Below, one piece after another: positions 18,099 to 26,532 of a stretch of DNA of 64,000 bases (positions within the stretch are counted from its first letter, which is position 1; each line of letters begins with the position of its first letter). Under the pieces are notes generated by a model that was not told where the DNA came from, did not search any database, and was given only the letters and a program-made list of their open reading frames with translations. Source of the DNA: JBFAPK01 sp040676675 (GTDB taxonomy: Bacteria > Actinomycetota > Actinomycetes > Mycobacteriales > Micromonosporaceae); NCBI RefSeq assembly GCF_040676675.1, contig NZ_JBFAPK010000045.1, positions 11,011 through 75,010 of the forward strand, in the 5' to 3' direction. The position numbers and the translations under genes were made by a program.

Positions 18099-18668
18099 GT
18101 GCCCAGAGCGCTGCTCCTGACCGGCGACGCCGCCGAGGAACTCGACACCATGTATCCCTACTATCGCGTGCAGGAGGGCGGCTGGGACGTCGACGTCTCG
18201 TCACGGACGATGCGTGACGTGCAGCTGGTCATCCACGAGTTCGACCCCAACTCCGACGCCTACGTGGAGAAGAACGGTCGGAAGCTGCCGGTCGACGTGC
18301 CCTGGGCCGATGTCGACCTCGAGCGCTACGACGCCCTCATCATCCCCGGGGGACGTGCCCCCGAGTGGATCCGGGTCGACACCGACGTCAGGCGCATCAC
18401 CGAGCACTTCTTCGCGCGCAACCTCCCCGTCGCGCTGGTGTGTCACGGCGCGCAGGTACCAGCGGTGTACGGATTACTGAAGGGTCGAAAGACGGCGTGC
18501 TTTCCCCCCATCACCGGGGACATGGAGAACGCGGGCGCGACGGTCGTCGACGCTCCCGACGTCGTGGACGGCAACCTCGTCTCCTGCCGGGGGTGGCCCG
18601 ACATGCCGCAATTCGGCAGGGCGATGATGGAGCTCTTTTCGAAGTCCGTCAACCCCGCATCGGCATGA
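18099..18668 (+). CDS. DJ-1/PfpI/ThiJ family protein
   Basis: A 189-aa single-domain protein of the DJ-1/PfpI superfamily. The nucleophile elbow reads VCHGAQ with Cys115, preceded by the strand ALIIPGGRAPEW and followed by GRKTACFPPITGDMENAGA, the usual layout of PfpI-type enzymes. Members act as glyoxalase III/deglycase, isonitrile hydratase or chaperone-like proteins; which applies here cannot be told. GTG start with AGGAG 6 nt upstream. The next gene, a hydrolase, starts 19 nt after its stop, so the pair is co-transcribed. Confidence 0.88.
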   Translation: MPRALLLTGDAAEELDTMYPYYRVQEGGWDVDVSSRTMRDVQLVIHEFDPNSDAYVEKNGRKLPVDVPWADVDLERYDALIIPGGRAPEWIRVDTDVRRITEHFFARNLPVALVCHGAQVPAVYGLLKGRKTACFPPITGDMENAGATVVDAPDVVDGNLVSCRGWPDMPQFGRAMMELFSKSVNPASA

Positions 18669-18687
18669 CCACACCTGGCCTGCCCCG

Positions 18688-19509
18688 GTGACGGCACTTC
18701 GGACCGTCACAGTCGACGGCTCCCCCGTCCACGTCCTGGAGAGCGGCACCGGGCCCGCGGTGCTGATGCTGCACGGCTCCGGACCCGGCACGACCGGGTC
18801 CGGCGCCTGGGCAACGACGGCGCAGGCGCTGGGCACGTCCTGGCACCTGGTGGTTCCTGACCAGGCGGGGTTCGGCCGTACACCTATCCCGGCGGGCTCC
18901 AGGGGTGGGCTCCGGCTGTGGACGGAGCAGGCCGCGGGCCTGATGGATGCTCTCGGTATCGAGCACTACGCCGTGGTGGGTCACTCCATGGGCGGTGCCG
19001 TGGCACTGGCGTTGGCCGCCGCGCGCCCCCAGCAGGTCACCCGTGTCGTGGCGGTCTCAACGATGGGTGCCCCTGGGGCGCCGCTGTCCGCCGAGCTCGA
19101 CGCGGTCTGGGCCGCCCCCGCCGGCCCGCTCGGGGCACGAGACATGCTGAGTCGCCTCGTCCTCGACCAAGCGCTCGTGACCGACGCGGCCGTCGATGCC
19201 CGTGCAGCTGCGATGCGAGCGGGGGCGGCCGCATTCGCGTCGTTGTTTCCTCCACCCAGGGCACGATGGGTCGACGATCTCACCCTCTCGGCGCACACGC
19301 TGGCAGCGGTCCGCGCGCCCGTGCTACTCGTGCACGGCGCCGAGGACCGAGTCACCCCGCTCGGGACGGCAGCCCAGCCCCTGCTCGAACACCTGGCCGA
19401 TGTCCGTCTGCACGTGCTTGGCCGATGCGGGCACGTGCCGGCGATCGAGCACCCGCACGAGTTCAGGCAACTGTTGTCGTGCTTCCTCCACCGGAACCGA
19501 GGTCACTAA
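18688..19509 (+). CDS. Alpha/beta hydrolase, meta-cleavage-product-hydrolase-like
   Basis: A 273-aa alpha/beta hydrolase. It has the oxyanion segment HGSGPGTTGSGAW, the nucleophile elbow GHSMGG (Ser100), the acid Asp in HGAEDRVTP and the base His in GHVPAIEHP. HGxGPG with a nearby GxW is typical of C-C hydrolases of aromatic meta-cleavage pathways (BphD/HsaD relatives), but also of other esterases; no dioxygenase is present here. It follows the PfpI gene by 19 nt and probably belongs to the GntR-controlled unit. Confidence 0.88.
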   Translation: MTALRTVTVDGSPVHVLESGTGPAVLMLHGSGPGTTGSGAWATTAQALGTSWHLVVPDQAGFGRTPIPAGSRGGLRLWTEQAAGLMDALGIEHYAVVGHSMGGAVALALAAARPQQVTRVVAVSTMGAPGAPLSAELDAVWAAPAGPLGARDMLSRLVLDQALVTDAAVDARAAAMRAGAAAFASLFPPPRARWVDDLTLSAHTLAAVRAPVLLVHGAEDRVTPLGTAAQPLLEHLADVRLHVLGRCGHVPAIEHPHEFRQLLSCFLHRNRGH

Positions 19510-19662
19510 TTGCTGCGGCGGATCCGCAGCCCGTGCTCAAGCAGATCAGCATGAAGCAGACGTGATCCGCGCAGAAGCCAACGCCCTCTCCGAGCCCGAA
19601 CCATGCGGCTGCGGGGCGGATGGTTCGGGACGACGCGCCTGCTCCTAGGCCGCGTTCGATAA

Positions 19663-19878
19663 GGGCGGTCGAGCCGAGGCGGAGTCCAGACGGCGGTCCG
19701 GGAAGCCCATCTGCATCTGCCGTTGGCGGTACGTCGGTGGTGCCGCCTCGCGGCCGGGGACCGGGTACTGCTCGCCGTCGACCGCGCCGAGGATGTGCTC
19801 GCGGCGTATCCCCTCGCGATACTCGACCGGCTGCTTGCCGTGCCGCACGCTTCGGCAACGGGTGGTGGGGCGCCATGA
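19663..19878 (+). pseudogene. AbrB/SpoVT-like small DNA-binding protein relic
   Basis: A frame with no start codon reads VQTAVREAHLHLPLAVRRW, then AAGDRVLLAVDRAEDVLAAY and PLAILDRLLA. This is the pattern of small AbrB/MazE-like proteins that precede integrase genes in Micromonosporaceae. Its stop overlaps the ATG of the following integrase relic (ATGA), so the pair kept its coupling while the 5' end was lost. Confidence 0.5.
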
Positions 19879-20596
19879 GCCAGACGAGTGCCGGCCGGCC
19901 GGAGTTGGAGGCGGTCCGGCTGCTGCTGGAACGGATGGGGATCTCCCCCGCCGACCTGCTGCAGGTACGACCCGCGCGGCCGCCGGCCCCCACGTTCGCC
20001 GAGTACGCACCGGTCGTCGCAGCCGCCGAATCACCCGGAACGCGCCGAGCGTACGGCTCGTACCGGAACCGGGTGATACAGGCCTGGGGTGACCGACGCA
20101 TCGACGAACCCCTGCCCTCCGAGATCGAACAGTTGCGCTCCCAGGTCCAGGCCAACGCGGTGGCGCGACGCAACCCCCGAGGCCGACGATCCGCCGCCGA
20201 GTACCTGGTAGCCGCGCTGCGATGCCTGTACTCCCGGGGCGGTGGCCGACGGATACCTGGACGCGGCCGACACCCCGGCGTTGAAGGTGGACAACCCGCC
20301 GCCGCGGCGGCGCCTTGGCGTTGCGCCCGTGCAACCTGGACACCGACCAATGCCCGATTCTTCCTGCGGGAGTTGGGCGGCACGTTCCGCTGGCAGCCGG
20401 TCTCACCGACGCTGATGCGGCATTTGCTGGCCCATCCCGCCGAGCGGGGTCACGGCGATCGTGACCTCCCGTTGCTGCGCTACCGCGATGGACGGCCGCT
20501 GACCCACCGGCGCCGACCGCGAGTTGAACCAGTCGATTCGGGTGCGGCGCCGCGCCCGCGGCGGCTGAGGATCGCGCCCACACGCCGCCGCCGGCC
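19875..20596 (+). pseudogene. Tyrosine recombinase (integrase) relic 2
   Basis: It opens as an intact N-terminal SAM-like/core-binding domain: LLLERMGISPADLL, SPGTRRAYGSYRNRVIQAWG, then NPRGRRSAAEYLVAALRCLY. Near 20240 the reading frame shifts; the expected continuation VADGYLDAADTPALKVD is found in another frame. Further on, PVSPTLMRHLLAHPAERG and PLLRYRDGRPLTHRR recur, but the catalytic HxxR and Tyr region is gone. It is dead, and is different from the relic at 13.4 kb. Confidence 0.7.
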
Positions 20597-20642
20597 GTAG
20601 GCGTCGACCTCCTCGCCGTCGGCGCCGCAGCCCGACCCGCTG

Positions 20643-21722
20643 TTGGGGATAGCAGGCGGAACCACGGCCAAACGAAGGTCCGTGTCGTTATCCCTCCGAC
20701 CGACAGCCATGCAGCAGCTACCGAACGCGCTGGCCCGTCACATCGACACGGCCGGCACCCCGCTGACTGGCGGGCCCGGCAGGAGGGCGGAGCTGGCTGC
20801 GCCCACGACCCGAAGGGACGGCATGGAGGGCATTCAACCGCTCCTCGCCCCGCTGGCAACGCTCGCGGCGCAGGGCGCGGAATACGACTGGGCAGGCCAC
20901 GACGAGCTGCGGCTCGACAGCCGCTACCGGACCCGCCAACTCCCCCTGCTCCACGATCGGCCCCGGGCCGCGCTCGGCCCCGACACCGGGCCAGGCGAGT
21001 ACTGGCCGCCGGTCCGCTCCATCGTCGTGCCGATCGACGGACATCTGGTGGCCGCGGATCCGCAGATGCGGGCGTTTCTGACCGAGCTGGCCAGGAGCGC
21101 CGTCGGTAAGCTCGTCTGGTGGCAAGGCCTCGTTCTACGGGCGGACCGCACGCACGCCACCCTCGTACCTGACAACCAGAGCGAGCCCGATCCAGACCCC
21201 AGCTCCGGCGGCAGCAGCGGCGGCGTGATGGTGCTCGTGCGTGGCCCCTGGATCGGCCGGATGAACACCGGGCGCATCTACCTGCCAGTCCAGGCCGCCG
21301 ACCGGCACTGCGCCACCTACCTCGCGCAGGTACGCGCACGGGCCGGCGCCGAGCGTCGGCCACTGCTGGCCGGGTACCTCCAGCTCACGGGAGCGGTGAC
21401 CGGTGCCGGTTACCGGGAACTGCGCGACTTGGTCGCGACCTACCAGAGCATGGCGATCCCGATGCCCGTGCGGCAGCTGTGGGTCATGGACACGATGGAC
21501 GACCTTGTCCTGCGCTCCGAGGTGACCGCACGGATTCCGCTCACAGCCAACCGGGCGCCCGACCCAATGCCAGCCGGCACTAACCCGCAGCAGCCCTCCG
21601 GCACGGGGTCCCGCACCGCGCTGACCGACGACCTCGCCACGGCCGATACCGTCCAACCGCAGGTCAGACCTCAAGCTGGTTCGAGCACCTCGGTGCGGTC
21701 GTCTGGCAGCAAGGACGAGTAG
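20643..21722 (+). CDS. Unknown protein, apparently intact, inside the relic region
   Basis: Up to 359 aa. Codons keep the high third-position GC expected of a real gene, and the internal sequence (GEYWPPVRSIVVPIDGHLVAADPQ, here split into short motifs WPPVRSIVV and DGHLVAAD) looks globular. I see no signal peptide, membrane segment or motif I can name; the C-terminus is Pro/Ser/Thr-rich and probably disordered. The start is uncertain: the frame opens at TTG 20643, with GTG 20679, ATG 20709 and ATG 20823 inside. It is the only undamaged gene among integrase, SDR, TetR and transposase fragments, so it may be cargo of a decayed element. Confidence 0.55.
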   Translation: MGIAGGTTAKRRSVSLSLRPTAMQQLPNALARHIDTAGTPLTGGPGRRAELAAPTTRRDGMEGIQPLLAPLATLAAQGAEYDWAGHDELRLDSRYRTRQLPLLHDRPRAALGPDTGPGEYWPPVRSIVVPIDGHLVAADPQMRAFLTELARSAVGKLVWWQGLVLRADRTHATLVPDNQSEPDPDPSSGGSSGGVMVLVRGPWIGRMNTGRIYLPVQAADRHCATYLAQVRARAGAERRPLLAGYLQLTGAVTGAGYRELRDLVATYQSMAIPMPVRQLWVMDTMDDLVLRSEVTARIPLTANRAPDPMPAGTNPQQPSGTGSRTALTDDLATADTVQPQVRPQAGSSTSVRSSGSKDE

Positions 21723-21734
21723 CGGGCGGTAGGT

Positions 21735-21872
21735 GCCTGCTTTCGTCCGCGCCCAGCACCAGGCGCAGCGGGAATCGTAGCGCGTCGAGCGCGGCGCGGA
21801 CGGCGGCCGTGGCCTTGGCCGGGTCGCCGATCTGCCCGCCATCGTTCTCCTTGACGATCTCGCGCTGGCGCC
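21735..21872 (-). pseudogene. C-terminal fragment of a short-chain dehydrogenase
   Basis: One minus-strand frame without a start reads EIVKENDGGQIGDPAKATAAV then LDALRFPLRLVLGAD. This is the usual C-terminal end of classical SDR oxidoreductases (GDP-KA-AI...PPLRLVLG). Everything upstream, including the cofactor and Tyr-Lys motifs, is absent. It abuts a truncated TetR gene on the other strand, the common divergent TetR-SDR arrangement. Confidence 0.45.
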
Positions 21873-21944
21873 GACTCCAACATGCACAGAGTCAGCGGTT
21901 CTCGGGTGGACGGAGACTGACGGCATCGTGGCATTGCTTCGGTC

Positions 21945-22388
21945 ATGGCGCGCTACGCCTTCGAAGACCCGAGCCGTAGCCAGATCAAGGTAGACATCTA
22001 CTGCGGATTCAGCACGGCAACCGTTCGCTCCTCGGCGACGATCGTCTCGCCGGCCTGGACGGGCAGTGGGCGGCCCGGTCCCGCGAGGAGCAAACGGCCT
22101 GGTTCAGTGCGGCCCAACGAACTCGGTCCGCACGCTCCATGCGAAATCCTCGACGCGGCGAACCGGCTGATGTTCGTACGCGGCGTGAACGCGACGACCC
22201 TTGACGATGTCCTTGAGGCAAGCCAGACGAGTGATTCTCGGCTTTATCACCACTTCACCGACAAGCAGGAGCTCGTGCGCGCGTTGGTCAAATATCGAGG
22301 CGCGCTTGTGCTTCAGCGCGAGCGCGGAGGGCTCGAACGACTGAGATCGTTCTCAGGGCTGGTCCGGTGGCGTAACGCGGTGCCGTAA
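21945..22388 (+). pseudogene. Truncated TetR-family regulator
   Basis: The second half of this 147-codon frame is a good TetR HTH: ILDAANRLMFVRGVNATTL then DDVLEAS...RLYHHFTDKQELVRALV. The protein stops after LERLRSFSGLVRWRNAVP, losing the whole ligand-binding domain, and the first ~60 residues do not look like a TetR N-terminus. It is most probably a decayed gene, although a short DNA-binding product cannot be excluded. Confidence 0.6.
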
Positions 22389-22502
22389 CGCGCTGGTCCA
22401 GGCCAACTCGCCGAACAACGGCAAATATGGATGCGGTCTCGGGTCGATGGCTGTCGAGCTGTCCGATCAAGATGAGCAGGCTCGATCGATGCTGGCGGTG
22501 GC

Positions 22503-22836
22503 ATCGAGCACACCTTCCGCGTGCTCAGACAGACCCTCGGCTGGACCAGCCCGGAACTGCGCGACCCGGCCGCCGCCGACCGGTGGACCCGGCTCGTCCT
22601 GGCCGTCTACACCCGGCTCCGCCTCGCCTGCGGCGCCGTCGTCGATCTACTCCTCCTGGGACGGGCCGACACCGACCGCACGGCTCACGTCGGCCCGCCA
22701 CCGTCGTGGGTTTCGACACCTCCACGGCAAAACCGGTACTCCCGCCGCTGCGCCGAGACCCTCACGACGCGACGTTGGGCGTCGACCGGACCGGCCGCGG
22801 CACCCGGACTCGTCGGTGCCGCGGCCGGTCCGGCGG
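22503..22836 (+). pseudogene. DDE transposase C-terminal fragment (IS remnant)
   Basis: The frame starting at 22503 reads IEHTFRVLRQTLGW and PELRDPAAADRWTRLVLA, the C-terminal part of an actinobacterial DDE-type transposase including the late Glu segment. After about 22650 the expected continuation (RHRRGFRHLHGKTGTPAAA then PRPSRRDVG) is in another frame, so there is a frameshift. No inverted repeats or N-terminal catalytic Asp parts remain. Confidence 0.65.
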
Positions 22837-22842
22837 GGGCCG

Positions 22843-23391
22843 TCAGACGAGGCAGCCCACCCACTTGGGCGGCACATAGAAGGTTGCGTCGTGCCGGACA
22901 CCGTTCTCGTCGTAGGCGAGGAGGATCGCCTGTCCGTCGTAGTAGCTGCCGGCTTGGAAGCATGGAACGGGATTCGTCAGACAGAGCAGCTGGGTCTGCC
23001 CGGCTACGGCGCAGGTGTTGAACGACTCCTGGAGGGGAACCGGGTAGTTGTTGTAGTAGCGGTAGATGTCGACGCCCGCCGCCAGCGACTGCGGCACGCC
23101 GCCGACGCAGTCGACGAACACCGAGAACACCACCGAGTTGCCGCTCAGGTACGGACCACCCCCGTAGACATAGCAGGTGATGGTCGTGTTCGTAGAGTTC
23201 CCGCCGGCCGACTTCTTGCCCAGAACGAGCGGATTGCTCAGGCCCGGCTTGTTGTCCCGGCGATCGGCGGCTCCGGCGCCGGGAGTGTCGGTCTGCGGTG
23301 CGGCCGAGGCAGTGCCCGGCGCCGCCAGCACGGCGGCGACGAGCAGTGCTGCGGTGACGATGCCGGCTGTGCGCCGTAACCCCTGATACAT
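22843..23391 (-). CDS. Small secreted protein of unknown function
   Basis: A 182-aa protein with a clear Sec signal peptide (basic start, hydrophobic core to GTASAAP at about residue 31). The mature part has six Cys, enough for three disulfides, and is rich in Tyr, Asn and Gly (YRYYNNYPVPLQ, TCYVYGGGPYLSG). I do not recognise a family. ATG start with AAGGGA 8 nt upstream. It lies just downstream of the SARP regulator gene on the same strand, and three 11-bp-period repeats sit about 70-100 nt before its start, so the regulator probably controls it. Confidence 0.82.
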   Translation of the reverse strand: MYQGLRRTAGIVTAALLVAAVLAAPGTASAAPQTDTPGAGAADRRDNKPGLSNPLVLGKKSAGGNSTNTTITCYVYGGGPYLSGNSVVFSVFVDCVGGVPQSLAAGVDIYRYYNNYPVPLQESFNTCAVAGQTQLLCLTNPVPCFQAGSYYDGQAILLAYDENGVRHDATFYVPPKWVGCLV

Positions 23392-23459
23392 GCGGGTTTC
23401 CCTTCACGTTGTCGGCCCGGCCGGAACCGGCCGGTGCTGAACGACATGGACCCACATGA

Positions 23460-23488
23460 GTTTGGAATCGGACTGGACGGAGTCTGGA
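23460..23488 (-). promoter_or_regulatory. Candidate SARP operator: three heptamer repeats, period 11
   Basis: On the minus strand TCCAGAC, TCCAGTC and TCCAAAC follow one another with 4-nt spacers (starts exactly 11 bp apart), ending against the stop codon of the SARP gene and upstream of the small secreted-protein gene. Heptamer direct repeats with an 11-bp period are the known binding pattern of SARP regulators. Confidence 0.6.
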
Positions 23489-26407
23489 TCACCCGCCTAT
23501 CGCGCGTACCGTATCCCGCTGAGCCCGGGCGATGCCCTCGTGCGCGTGTTCCTGCTCGTCGTGGTCGCCGGTCGCGGTGGCGATCGACAGCGCGGCGGCG
23601 TGCCGGGCCACGGCCTCGGTGGTACGGCCCACGGCCGTCAGTACGTCACCGAGGATATTGAGTGCGCTCGCCTCCCCGTAGCGATGCCCGATCGAACGCA
23701 GGATGCGGATCGCCATGGTCAGGTCGCCGATCGCGCGCGCGTGGTCGCCGCGAGTGCCGTGCACCCGGCCCAGGTTCGTGAGCGCGACGGCTTCGCCGTA
23801 GGCGTGTCCGGCGGTCCGGAAAATATCGCTTGCCGCCGACAGATGCCCGGCCGCCTCGTCGTGCCGCCCGAGGCTGGTGCACACGTCGCCGAGGTTCGTC
23901 AGGGCCGTGGCCGCTCCGACGGCGGCGCCGGCCTCGCGGAACAGGGCGGCGGCGCGCAACAACTGGTCGTACGCCTCGTCGAGGTGGCCCGGACGGGTGT
24001 TGGCGTTGCCGAGGTTAACCAGCGTGGATGCCTCGCCGTATCGGTCGCCGGCCCGGCGATAGGCAGCGAGCGCGGCCCGTTGGTGCGCGGCGGCGTCGTC
24101 GCGGCCGAGACGTTCGTAGACGATGCCGAGGTTGGACAGGGCTCGGGCGGCGCCGAGCTGGTAGCCGCACCGGTTCAAAACCGCGACGGCCTCGGACAGG
24201 TGCGTCTCGGCGAGTTCGTAGCGGCCGAGCAGCCGGTGTACGGCACCGACGTTGGTCAGCGCCACGCCGAGCCGGGCCGGGTCGCCGCTGTGCCGTGCCG
24301 CTTCGAGCGCGTAGCCGTGCAGCGCCTCGGCGTGTGTGTAGCCGCCGCCCTCGAGGTGGCGGTACAGCGTGGCGGCGAGATCGGTCGTGAACTGGGGCCG
24401 GCCGTGCTCCAGCCCGGTGGCGGCGGTGGCGACGAGGCCGGGCAGTTCCGCGTCCAGCCAGGCACGTGCCGCGGTCGCATCCGGAAAGCTCTGCGCGCGT
24501 GCCACCGCCGGGCGGTGTGCCCGGTCGGCGGGATGCAGCCGGTCCATCGCCGCCGCGGCCGTGCCGAGCAGGTGGGCGTGCAGCCGGTCGAGCGCCCCTG
24601 CGGGATCGTCGGCGGCGGCCAGCTCGGCGGCGTACGCGCGCAGCAGGTCGTGCATCACGTACCGGCCGGGCGGTTCGGCGCGGACGAGGTGCTTGCGGGC
24701 CAGCAGTTCGAGGTGCGTCGCGACGTCGGTGCGCGCCATGGCGGCGAGCGCGGCGGCGGCGTCTCCGTCGAACGACGGGCCGGGATGCAGTCCGAGGTGC
24801 CGGAACAGCCGGGCCGCCTCCGCCGGAAGCTGCCGGTAGGACCAGGAGAACACCACCCGTACGGCCGCCCGCACGTCACCGCCCGGATCCAGTAACCGCA
24901 GCCGCCGCTGTCGGTCGGCTAGCTCGCTCACCAGACCAGCGAGCGGCTCCGCGGGCCGGAACGCCGCCAGTTCGGCCGCGACCCGCAGGGCCAGTGGGAG
25001 GCGTGCACACAGCCGAGCCAGCGCGGCTGCGGCCTCCGGTTCCCGATCGACGCGTACGCCGACGAGCGAGCGCAGCAGCGCCAGCGCCTCCGGGGCGGAG
25101 AGCAGGTCCAGCGTGAGGCGGCGGGCACCGTGCAGGGCCACCAGTCCGGCGAGGCTGTCGCGGCTGGTGATGAGGACCGTGGCCGCACCCGTGCCCGGGA
25201 TCAGGGGTCGGACCTGGTCGACGGAGGCGGCATTGTCGAGAAGGATCAGCAGGCTGCGGCCCGCAGTCTCGGCCCGGTACCGGGCGGCCCGGCGGTCGAG
25301 GTCGGTCGGGATACCGGCGGCCGGGACGCCAAGGGACTCCAGGAGGTGTCCGAGCGCGGTCCTGGCCGACACGGGGCGGCGCGGATCGTAGCCGCGCAGG
25401 TCCAGATGCAGCTGCCCATCGGGAAACCGGTCGCGCGTGCGGTGTGCCCACTGTACGGCCAGCGTCGTCTTGCCGACCCCGGCGGTGCCGCAGACGACGC
25501 CGATCCGCACCGCCGTGCCATTTTCCCTGACCAGCTCGTCCAGGGCGGACAACTCGGTCTCGCGCCCGGTGAAGCCGGCGGCCTCAGCCGGGAGCTGATT
25601 GACCGGCGGCGCGGTGAGGGCCGTGCCGACCAGCGGATCCACCGGCGGCGCGGGTGCCTCGTCGTCGAGTACGCGCAGGTAGGCCGCGACGAGGTCGGGT
25701 CCTGGGCCGACGCCCAGTTCCTCGGCGAGGTGCCGGCGCGCGACATCGTAGGCCGTCAACGCCTCGGCGCGCCGACCGACGGCGTGGTGTGCCAGGATCA
25801 GCCGCGCGTGCACCGCCTCGTCCAGCGGGTGTGCCGCCGCTTCCTCACGCAGCAACGGCAGGGCCCGGTCGCCGGAGCCCAGGGCCAGCATCACATCGGC
25901 GTAGCGGGCCACCGCCGCGCGGCGTTCGTCGAGCAGCGAACGGACCATCGGATGCCCGGCGAGCGCGGGTACGTCGGCGAACGGTGCTCCCTGCCACATG
26001 TCGAGCGCGTCGGCGAGCCGCGCCGCGACGTCCTGCGGATCGCCGCGGCGGTCGGCCTCCGCCGCGGCGGCCAGCAGGTCGCGGAACCGGTCGAGGTCGA
26101 CCGCGCCGGCCGGCAGTCGCAGCGCGTACCCGCCCCCGGCGAAGGGCAGAACCGCGCTGGGCGTGTGAGCTCGCCGGTCGGGTTCGAGGAGCCGGCGTAG
26201 ATGCTTCACGTGGGTCTGGATCACGTTGGTGGCGCTGGGCGGCGCCTGCTCACCCCACAACACGTCGACGATGCGTGAACCCAGCAGCGGGCGGCCCCCC
26301 GCGAGCACGAGCAGGCCGAGCACGGCGCGACGGCCGGCTGGACCGAGGTCGATCTCCCTGCCGTCGCGCCAGAGCCGGGTGGGACCGAGGACCTGGATGA
26401 CAAGCAA
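23489..26407 (-). CDS. SARP/AfsR-type regulator (BTAD, NB-ARC, TPR)
   Basis: A ~972-aa AfsR-like regulator. Order: OmpR-like winged HTH (about 1-90, ATNVIQTHVKHLRRLLEP), bacterial transcriptional activation domain (to about 245, LDEAVHARLILAHH...RRHLAEELGV), NB-ARC ATPase with P-loop CGTAGVGKTTLA and the LLILLDNA Walker B, ARC2-like helices, then several TPRs in the C-terminal 300 residues. SARPs activate by binding heptamer direct repeats next to -10. I chose TTG at 26407 (GAGGGAG 6 nt upstream), which puts LLVIQVLGP at the N-terminus as in SARPs; ATG at 26443 has no ribosome site. Flanking secreted-protein genes and its own upstream region carry matching repeats. Confidence 0.92.
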   Translation of the reverse strand: MLVIQVLGPTRLWRDGREIDLGPAGRRAVLGLLVLAGGRPLLGSRIVDVLWGEQAPPSATNVIQTHVKHLRRLLEPDRRAHTPSAVLPFAGGGYALRLPAGAVDLDRFRDLLAAAAEADRRGDPQDVAARLADALDMWQGAPFADVPALAGHPMVRSLLDERRAAVARYADVMLALGSGDRALPLLREEAAAHPLDEAVHARLILAHHAVGRRAEALTAYDVARRHLAEELGVGPGPDLVAAYLRVLDDEAPAPPVDPLVGTALTAPPVNQLPAEAAGFTGRETELSALDELVRENGTAVRIGVVCGTAGVGKTTLAVQWAHRTRDRFPDGQLHLDLRGYDPRRPVSARTALGHLLESLGVPAAGIPTDLDRRAARYRAETAGRSLLILLDNAASVDQVRPLIPGTGAATVLITSRDSLAGLVALHGARRLTLDLLSAPEALALLRSLVGVRVDREPEAAAALARLCARLPLALRVAAELAAFRPAEPLAGLVSELADRQRRLRLLDPGGDVRAAVRVVFSWSYRQLPAEAARLFRHLGLHPGPSFDGDAAAALAAMARTDVATHLELLARKHLVRAEPPGRYVMHDLLRAYAAELAAADDPAGALDRLHAHLLGTAAAAMDRLHPADRAHRPAVARAQSFPDATAARAWLDAELPGLVATAATGLEHGRPQFTTDLAATLYRHLEGGGYTHAEALHGYALEAARHSGDPARLGVALTNVGAVHRLLGRYELAETHLSEAVAVLNRCGYQLGAARALSNLGIVYERLGRDDAAAHQRAALAAYRRAGDRYGEASTLVNLGNANTRPGHLDEAYDQLLRAAALFREAGAAVGAATALTNLGDVCTSLGRHDEAAGHLSAASDIFRTAGHAYGEAVALTNLGRVHGTRGDHARAIGDLTMAIRILRSIGHRYGEASALNILGDVLTAVGRTTEAVARHAAALSIATATGDHDEQEHAHEGIARAQRDTVRAIGG

Positions 26408-26455
26408 TCCGCACTCCCTCGCAGCAATGCTCGAGGTCTCCATTTTGGTGCGTCA

Positions 26456-26484
26456 TCCAGCACGATTCCAGATCGATCGGTACG
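26456..26484 (+). promoter_or_regulatory. Candidate SARP operator upstream of the SARP gene itself
   Basis: On the plus strand TCCAGCA and TCCAGAT are separated by CGAT (11-bp period); a weaker third unit CGGTACG follows after another CGAT. It lies about 50-75 nt before the preferred TTG start, in the opposite orientation to the other two sites, which may mean autoregulation. Confidence 0.45.
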
Positions 26485-26490
26485 ATTGTG

Positions 26491-26520
26491 TCCCCCGAGG
26501 ACCGGACGGTCCTCGGGGGA
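26491..26520. terminator. Hairpin after the nuclease-domain gene
   Basis: A 13-bp perfect inverted repeat (TCCCCCGAGGACC / GGTCCTCGGGGGA) with a 4-nt loop lies 12 nt past the stop of the gene at 26533. It separates that transcript from the SARP gene. Confidence 0.8.
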
Positions 26521-26532
26521 ACGCGTCGGGAG

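Noticed and set aside
26170..26200. GGGTTCGAGGAGCC looking like a tRNA T-arm
   Set aside because: It lies inside the SARP coding frame, and no acceptor stem, anticodon arm or D-arm can be drawn around it.
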